A stretch of DNA of 64,000 nucleotides, taken from Streptomyces iranensis (GTDB lineage: Bacteria; Actinomycetota; Actinomycetes; Streptomycetales; Streptomycetaceae). The stretch is from positions 211,670 to 275,669 of the forward strand of contig NZ_JAGGLR010000018.1 in NCBI RefSeq assembly GCF_017874715.1. Direction: 5' to 3'. Both the position numbers and the translations under genes were made by a program. Positions 37,301-46,300 of the stretch are shown piece by piece. Position 1 is the first letter of the stretch, and each line of letters starts with the position of its first letter. The notes under the pieces are model-generated. The model worked only from the letters and a program-made list of their open reading frames with translations. It was not told the origin of the DNA and made no database searches.

Positions 37301-40300
37301 TCCTTGAAGGCCCGGCTCGCCTCCACCGCGTCGGGCGAGTCATGGCCGAGCACCACGGCCACCTGGGCGCGCACCAGATCCAGCAGGGTCTGCTCGCGCT
37401 CGGCCGCGTCCAGCCGGACCAGCCGCTCCACCAGCGAGGAGCCGTCCCCGGCCGCGCCCGACTCGGCGGTGCGGCGGGTCGTACCGCCGCGCACCAGACC
37501 GCGCAGCAGCGGCGGCACCATCTCGATGGGCGCGCCGGTGAGCGGCGCCAGGTCGAGCTGCATGGGCACCAGGAAGGCGTCGCCCACCTCCTGGGCGGCG
37601 TCGAACAGCGCCAGGCCCTCGTCCGAGGAGAGCCCCAGCACACCGGAGCGGGTCATCCGGGACTTGTCGGTGGCCTCCAGCTCACCGGTCATCCCGCTGG
37701 CCTCGGCCCACAGACCCCAGGCCAGCGAGGTGGCGGCGAGGCCCTGGGACTGGCGGTGGCGGGCCAGGGCGTCCAGGAAGGAGTTGGCCGCCGCGTAGTT
37801 GGCCTGTCCGGGGCCGCCGAACGTACCCGCGGCCGAGGAGAACAGCACGAACGCGGCCAGATCCTGGTCGCGGGTCAGCTCGTGCAGGTTGACGGCCGCG
37901 TCCACCTTGGGGCGCAGCACCTTCTCCAGCCGCTCCGGCGTCAGCGCGTCGATCACCCCGTCGTCCAGCACCCCGGCGGTGTGCACGACGGCGGTCAGCG
38001 GACGCGCCGAGGGGATGTCGGCCAGGACGGCGGCGAGCGCGTCCCGGTCGGCCGCGTCGCAGGCGGCGATGGTGACCTCGGCGCCCAGCTCGCGCAGCTC
38101 GGCGGCGAGTTCGGCCGCGCCCGCGGCCTGTTCACCGCGGCGGCTGGTGAGCACCAGGCGGCGTGCGCCGCGCTCGGTGACCGCGTGCCGGGCGACCAGA
38201 CCGCCCAGGGTGCCGGTGCCGCCGGTGATCAGCACGGTGCCGTCCGGGTTCCACGGGGCGGGCACGGTGAGCACGACCTTGCCGGTGTGGCGGGCCTGGC
38301 TGAGGTAGCGGAAGGCGTCCGGGGCCTGCCGCAGGTCCCACGCGGTGATCGGCAGCGCCCGCAGCGCGCCCTGCCGGAACAGCTCCAGCAGCTCGCACAG
38401 CATCTCCTGGATGCGGTCCAGGCCCGCCTCGGTGAGGTCGAACGCCTGGTAGGAGACGCCGGGGTAGGCGGCGGCGACTTCCTCCGGCGCCCGGACGTCG
38501 GTCTTGCCCATCTCGACGAACCGGCCGCCGCGCGGCAGCAGCCGCAGCGACGCGTCCACGAACTCCCGGGCCAGCGAGTCCAGTACGACATCGACGCCGC
38601 GGCCCCCGCTGACCTCGCGGAACTTATCCTCGAAGGCCAGGTCGCGGGAGGAGGCGATCCGGTCGTCGGCCAGCCCCAGCGAGCGCAGCGTGTCCCACTT
38701 GCCCTGGCTGGCGGTGGCGTAGACGTCCACCCCCCAGTGGCGGGCCAGCTGCACGGCGGCCATGCCGACACCACCGGCGGCGGCGTGCACCAGCAGCGAC
38801 TCCCCGCCCTGGAGATCGGCCAGGTCGCGCAGCGCGTAGTAGGCCGTCATGAAGACGATCGGCACGGACGCGGCCTGCGCGTACGACCAGCCCTCCGGCA
38901 TCGGCACGACCATGCGGCGGTCGACTGCCACCAGCGGGCCGAAGCCGCCGGGCAGCATGCCCATCACCCGGTCGCCGGGCGCCAGATCGGTGACCCCGGG
39001 GCCGGTCTCGAGGACGACTCCCGCGCCCTCGCTGCCCATCAGGCCCGCGTCACCGGGGTACATGCCGAGCGCGTTGAGCACATCGCGGAAGTTCACACCG
39101 GCGGCCCGGACCGCGACCCGCACCTGCCCGGCCTCCAGCGGCGCGGCGGCCTCCGGGCTGGGCAGCAGGGTGAGGTTCTCCAGGGTGCCCTTGTCCTGGA
39201 TGTCCAGCCGCCAGGCCGGCTCGCCGGGCGGCGGCACCATGGGCCCGGCGGCGGCGGTGCGCGCCAGCCGGGGGGCGTGTACGGCGCCCCGGCGCAGCAC
39301 GAACTGCGGCTCGCCGGAGGCGAGCGCGGCGCCCAGCGCCTCGTAGGAGGCGTCGGTGCCGTCGAGGTCCACCAGCACCAGCCGGTCCGGGTTCTCCGAC
39401 TGCGCCGAGCGCACCAGACCCCACACCGGGGCGTGCGCCAGGTCGTGGGTCCCGGCGTCGCCCGCGGTGGCGACCGCGCCCCGGGTGACGAGCACCAGCT
39501 GGGACGCGGCGAACCGGTCGTCGGCCAACCACGCCCGGACGAGCGCCAGCGTCCGCTGGGTGGCGGTGTGGACGGCGGCGGTCACCTCGTCCCCGGTGGC
39601 GCCGCGCGGGTCGAGATACGCCAGGACGTACGCGGGGGCATTCCCGGCCGCGGCCAGCGCGTCCAGGTCGGCGTGGATCGCTCCACCGGAGGTCAGCGGG
39701 GCGGGCGCGCCCTCGCCGAGCACCGTCCAGGACGCGGCCGGGCTCTCGGTGGACAGTGCCACGGTGGCCCAGTCCAGCCGGTACAGCGACTCGTGGTACG
39801 CGGCGGAGCGGCCCTCGGCGAGCTGCCCGGCCGAGACCGGGCGCAGCGCCAGCTGTTCGACCGAGGCCACCGGGGCACCGGTGCCGTCGGCCAGCTCCAG
39901 CGACACGCCGTCGGCACCGGCCGGGGTCAGCCGGACCCGGAGCGCGTCGGCGCCGACCGCGTGCAGCGACACCCCGCTCCAGGAGAACGGCAGCCGCCCC
40001 TGCTCATCGCCGCCCGCGCGGGCGAACGTGCTGTGCAGCGCGGCGTCCAGCAGCGCCGGGTGCAGTCCGAACCCGCCCGCGTCGGCCTTGCGGTCCTCCG
40101 GCAGCCGCACCTCGGCGAACACCTCGTCGCCACGCAGCCAGGCCGCCGTCAGCCCCTGGAACATCGGGCCGTACGCGAAGCCGCCCTGCGCCAGATGCTC
40201 GTAGAGCCCCTCGACCCCGGCGGGCTCGGCGCCCTGCGGCGGCCACGCCGTCAGATCGAACGAGGGCCGCGGGCCACCGGCCACCAGCACACCGCTCGCA

Positions 40301-43300
40301 TGCCGGATCCACGGCAGCTCGGCGGGCGCGTCCTGCGCCCGCGAGTACAGCTCCAGCGTGCGGTGCCCGGCCTGCTGCGGGGCGCCGACGACGATCTGCA
40401 GCTGGACCGCGCCGCGCTCGGGCAGCACCAGCGGCGCCTCGATCGTCAGCTCGTCCAGCCGGTCGCAGCCCACCTGGTCACCGGCGCGGATGGCCAGTTC
40501 GACGAAGGCGGTGCCGGGCAGCAGGACGGTGCCCATGACGGCGTGGTCGGCCAGCCACGGGTGGCTTTCGAGGGAGAGCCTGCCGGTGAACAGGAAGCCG
40601 TCGGAGTCCGCCAGCGGCACGGCCGCGCCCAGCAGGGGGTGGTCGGCCCGGTCCAGACCCGCCGATTCCACGTCGCCCACGAAGCCCGCGGGGGACGTCA
40701 GCCAGAAGCGGCGGTGCTGGAAGGCGTAGGTCGGCAGGTCGACGCGGTGGGCGCCGGTCCCGGCGAAGTACGCGGCCCAGTCCGGGGTCACCCCACGGGT
40801 GTGCAGCGCGGCCAGGGCGGTGGCGACGGTCTCGGCCTCGGCGCGGTCCTTGCGCAGCGCGGCGGCGAAACCAGCCGCGTCGGCGTCGGTGACGCACTCC
40901 TGGCCCATGGCGGTGAGCACGCCGTCGGGGCCGAGTTCGAGGTAAGTGGTGACGCCCTGGGCTTCCAACGTCCGCATGCCGTCGAGGAAGCGGACGGCCT
41001 CGCGGACGTGGCGGACCCAGAAGTCGGGGCTGGTGATCTCCTCGGCGGAGACCACGTTCCCGGTGAGGTTGGAGACGATCGGGATGCGCGGGGCCTCGTA
41101 CGACAGCCCCTCCGCCACCTCGCGGAACGCCTCCAACATGCCGTCCATACGCGGCGAGTGGAACGCATGGCTCACCGTGAGCCGCTTGGTCTTACGCCCC
41201 TGCGCCTCAAAACCAGAAGCGACCTGCAGAACCGCGTCCTCATCACCCGCGATGACCACCGACGACGGCCCGTTGAGCGCGGCGATCGAGACCCGCTCGG
41301 TGAGCAGCGGCAGCACCTCGTCCTCGGAGGCTTGGATGGCGATCATCGCGCCACCCGCCGGAAGCTCCTGCATCAGACGGCCACGCGCCGCCACCAGCCT
41401 CGCGGCGTCGGCCAACGACAGCACACCGGCCACATGGGCGGCGGCCAGCTCGCCGATGGAGTGCCCGGAGAGGACATCGGGCCGCAGCCCCCACGCCTCG
41501 ACCAGGCGGAACAGCGCCACCTCGACCGCGAACAGCGCGGGCTGGGTGAACCCGGTCTCGTCCAGCTCCGCCGCGTCCTCCCCGAACACCACGGTCTTCA
41601 GCGGCCGTTCAAGGTGTACGTCCAGCGCGTCGCAGACCGCGTCGAACGCCTCCGCGAACACCGGGTAGGCGTTGTAGAGCTCACGGCCCATGCCGAGCCG
41701 CTGGCTGCCCTGGCCGGTGAACAGGAACGCCACCTTGCCATCCGCCACCGAGCCCTGGACCAGCCCCGCGGCCGACTCACCGCGCGCCAGCGCCGCCAGG
41801 CCCACGATCAGCGCCGCACGGTCCCCGCCGACCACGACGGCACGGTGGTCCAGCGCGGCACGGGAGGTCGCGAGCGAGTACGCCAAGTCGGTCGGGGAGA
41901 CGTCGGGCCGCCGCTCCAGGTCGGCGAGCAGCCGCTCGGCCTGCGCCCGCAGCGCGTCGGCGTTCTTGCCGGACACGGTCCACGGCAGTACGGAAGGGCG
42001 GACGGCCGGAAGCGCGGAGAGCCCGGCCTCCTCCGGCTCCGGCGCCTGCTCGATGATGACGTGCGCGTTGGTGCCGCTGACGCCGAAGGAGGACACACCG
42101 GCCCGGCGGGACCGCCCGGTCTCCGGCCACTCCCGCGCCTCGCTCAGCAGCGACACCGCACCCGCCGCCCAGTCCACATGCGGCGAGGGCTCGTCGAGGT
42201 GCAGGGACCGGGGCAGTACGCCGTGGTGCATGGCCTGCACCATCTTGATGATCCCCGCGACACCTGCGGCGGCCTGCGTATGGCCGACATTGGACTTGAT
42301 GGAGCCCAGCCACAGCGGCTGGTCCTCGGTCTTCTCCTTGCCGTACGTGGCCAGCAGCGCCTGCGCCTCGATCGGGTCACCCAGCGTCGTACCCGTACCG
42401 TGCGCCTCGACCGCGTCCACCTCGGACGCCGACAGGCGTGCGTTCGCCAGCGCCTGACGGATCACCCGCTGCTGCGACGGACCATTAGGCGCCGTCAGAC
42501 CGTTCGACGCACCATCCTGGTTGACCGCCGTACCCCGCACGACCGCCAGCACCTTATGGCCGTTCTTCTCGGCGTCCGACAGCCGCTCGACGAGCAGCAT
42601 GCCGACGCCCTCGGCCCAGCCGGTGCCGTCGGCGTCCGCCGAGAAGGACTTGCAGCGGCCGCTGGCCGAAAGACCGCCCTGGCGGCTGAAGTCGATGAAG
42701 GTGTCCGGGGTGGACATGACGGTGACACCGCCCGCGAGGGCCATCGTGCACTCGCCGTTGCGCAGCGCCTGCGCCGCCAGGTGCAGCGCCACCAGCGACG
42801 ACGAGCACGCCGTGTCGATGGTGACCGCCGGGCCCTCCAGACCGAAGGTGTACGCCACCCGGCCCGAGGCCACGCTGCCCGCCGTACCGGTGCCGAGGTA
42901 GCCCTCCAGGCCCTCCGGCAGGGCGGTCAGCCGGGAGAGGTAGTCGTGGTACATGACGCCCGCGAAGACGCCGGTCCTGCTGCCGCGTACGGTCGCCGGG
43001 TCGATCCCGGCCCGCTCGAACGCCTCCCAGGAGCTCTCCAGCAGCAGCCGCTGGTGCGGATCCATGGCGAGGGCTTCGCGCGGGTTGATGCCGAAGAAGT
43101 CGGGGTCGAACTCGCCCGCGTCGTAGAGGAATCCGCCCTCGATGGTGGCGCTGGTGCCCGTCTGCTCGGGGTCGTCGCCCAGCAGTCCCTCCAGCTGCCA
43201 GCCACGGTCGGTCGGGAAGCCGGAGATGGCGTCCACCGAGCCGGTGACCAGCTGCCACAGCTCCTCGGGGCTGCTGACCCCGCCGGGGTAGCGGCAGCTC

Positions 43301-46300
43301 ATGCCGACGATGGCGATGGGCTCGTCGTCGGCCACGGCCACGGTGGCGGCGGGGGCCGCGGCGGCCTCGTCGGCCTGGTCGCCGAGGATCTCGGTGCGCA
43401 GGAAGCCGGCGAGCGCGGTCGGCGTCGGGTAGTCGAAGACGAGGGTGGCCGGGAGCCGTACGCCGGTGACCGCGCCGAGGCGGTTGCGCAGTTCGACGGC
43501 GGTGAGCGAGTCGAAGCCCAGCTCCTTGAACGCCCGTCCGGCGCCGACGGCCTCCGGGCCCGCATAGCCGAGGACGGCGGCCACCTGACCGCAGACGATC
43601 TCCAGCAGCAGCCGGTCGCGCTCGGGGACGGACAGCCCGAGGAGCCGGTCGGCGAGCCCGCCGGGAGCCGCCCCGCCGCCCGCCTCGACCACGCGGCGGC
43701 CGGGGGCCCGCACCAGGCCACGCAGCAGCGCGGGGACCATGGTCGCGTCGGCGTGGCGCAGCGGCGCCAGGTCCAGGTGCATGGGGACGAGCGTGGGGTC
43801 GCCCACGGCGAGGGCGGTGTCCAGGAGGGCGAGGCCCTCCTCGGAGGAGAGGGCGGCCACTCCGGCGCGGGTGATGCGCTGGATGTCGGTGTCGTCCAGG
43901 TCGCCGGTCATGCCGCTGCGCTCGGCCCACAGGCCCCAGGCGAGGGCGGTGGCGGGCAGCCCCTGGGCGTGGCGCCGGTGGGCGAGTGCGTCCAGGAAGG
44001 CGTTGGCGGCCGCGTAGTTGGCCTGGCCGGGGCCGCCGAGGGTGCCGGCGGCGGCGGAGAACAGCACGAACGCGGACAGGTCGAGGTCGCGGGTGAGCTC
44101 GTGGAGGTTCCACGCGGCGTCGACCTTGGGCGGCAGGACGCGGTCGATACGTTCGGCGGTCAGCGAGCCGATGACACCGTCGTCGAGCACACCGGCGGTG
44201 TGCACCACGGCGGTCAGCGGGTGCTCGGCCGGGATGGCGGCCAGGGTCGCGGCGAGCGCGGCGCGGTCGGCCACGTCGCAGGCGGCGAGGGTGACCTCGG
44301 CGCCCGACGCGCGCAGTTCGGCGACGAGTTCGGCGGCGCCGTGGGCGGCTCCCCCGCGCCTGCTGAGCAGCAGCAGATGGCGTATGCCGTGCTCGGCCAC
44401 CAGATGGCGGGCGACGAGGCCGCCGAGGGTGCCGGTGGCGCCGGTGACCAGGGCGGTGCCCTCGGGGTCGAGGGCGGGGGCGGTCCGCTCGGGGTCGGCG
44501 GCGACCTTGGCCAGCCGCGGTACGACGACGGTCCCGGCGCGGACCGCGAGCTGCGATTCGCCGGTGGCCAGGGCGGCGGACAGCACACCGTACGACTCGT
44601 CCCGGCCGTCGATGTCCGCCAGGACGAAGCGGTCCGGGTTCTCGGACTGCGCGGAGCGCAGCAGACCCCACAGCGGGGCGTGGGCCAGGTCCTCGGTGTC
44701 GGCGTCCGTCGAGGTGGCGACGGCGCCACGGGTGGCGATCACCAGCCGGGAGCCCTCGAAGCGGGCGTCGGCGAGCCAGTTCTGGACCAGCTCCAGCGCG
44801 CGGTGCAGGGCCTCGCGCACGGCGGTCTCGACGGGAAGCCCGGTGTCATCCGCGAGGAACGGCGCGACGACGGCCTGTGGCACCGGTGCCCCGGCGTCCA
44901 CGGCCGCGCCGAGCGCGGCCAGGTCGGCGTACCCGGCGGCGGTGGGCAGGGCGATGGCGAGCTCGGGGTGTTCGGCGCCCAGCACCGCCCACTGCCCGGC
45001 CACCACGGTGGTGTTGGCGGGCACCGGGGCAGGGGTCCACTCGACGCGGAACAGCGCCTCGTGGAAGGCGCCGCGCGCGGCGTGCACCTGGTCGGGCGAG
45101 ACGGGGCGCAGCAGCAGCGAGTCGACGGAGGCGACGGGCGCGCCGCTCTCGTCCGTCACCAGTACGGCCACGGCGTCCTGACCGGCGGGCGAGAGCCGGA
45201 CGCGCAGCGTGGCGGCGCCCACGGCGTGCAGCCGGACCCCGCTCCAAGAGAAGGGGAGGCGGCCGTGTTCGGTGACCTCCAGGAGGGAGCCGATGCCCAC
45301 GGCGTGCAGCGCCGCGTCCAGCAGCGCCGGGTGCAGCCCGAACAGCTCGGCCTCGGCGCGGGCGCTCTCGGGCAGCCGCACCTCGGCGTACACATGGTCG
45401 CCGTGCTGCCAGGCGCCCTGGAGGCCCTGGAAGACGGGGCCGTAGGCGAATCCGGTCTCGGCGAGCCAGTCGTAGAGGCCGTCGACGGGGACCTCGGTGG
45501 CACCGGCCGGGGGCCATGCGGTGAGGTTCTCGTCCGGGGTGGTGGCGCCGCCTGCGAGCACACCGGTGGCGTGGCGGGTCCATTCGCCCTCGCCCCAGGT
45601 GCCGTCGGCGGCGTCCTCCAGGCGCGAGTGCAGGGTGAGCGAGCGGCGGCCGGTCTCGTCCGGGGCGCCCACGGACACCTGGAGCTGGACGCCGCCCTGC
45701 GGGGGCAGCACCAGCGGGGCCTCAAGGGTGAGCTCCTCCAGGACGTCCGCGCCCACGTGGTCACCGGCGCGGATGGCCAACTCCACGAAGGCGGTGCCGG
45801 GCAGCAGCACGGTGTCCATGACGGCGTGGTCGGCCAGCCAGGGGTGGGTCTGGAGGGACAGCCGTCCGGTGAACAGGAATCCGGCGCCGTCGGCGAGCGA
45901 CACGGCGGCGCCGAGCAGCGGATGGTCGGCGGAGCCGAGCCCGGCGGCGGTGACATCGCCGGTCCAGGGGCCGGGCGGCTCGGGCCAGTACAGCTCGCGC
46001 TGGAAGGCGTAGGTGGGCAGTTCGACGCGGCGGGCGCCGGAGCCCTCGAAGACCGCGGTCCAGTCGACGGCCACGCCGTGCACATGGGCGCGGGCGAGGG
46101 CACCGGCCAGGGCGGTGGCCTCGGGGCGGTCGCCGCGCAGCACGGGCACGAACACGGCGCCGTCGCCGGTGACGCAGTCCTGCGCCATGGCGGAGAGCAC
46201 CCCGTCGGGGCCCAGCTCCACATACGTGGCGACGTCGTACTCCTCGAGCCGGCGGATGCCGTCGGTGAAGCGGACCGCCTCGCGGACGTGCCGGACCCAG

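Noticed and set aside
38270..39215. Second ER domain elsewhere in the PKS genes
   Set aside because: Only PKS-2 module 2 has the ER NADPH motif (HAAAGGVGM); no other DH-KR linker is long enough or has the motif.
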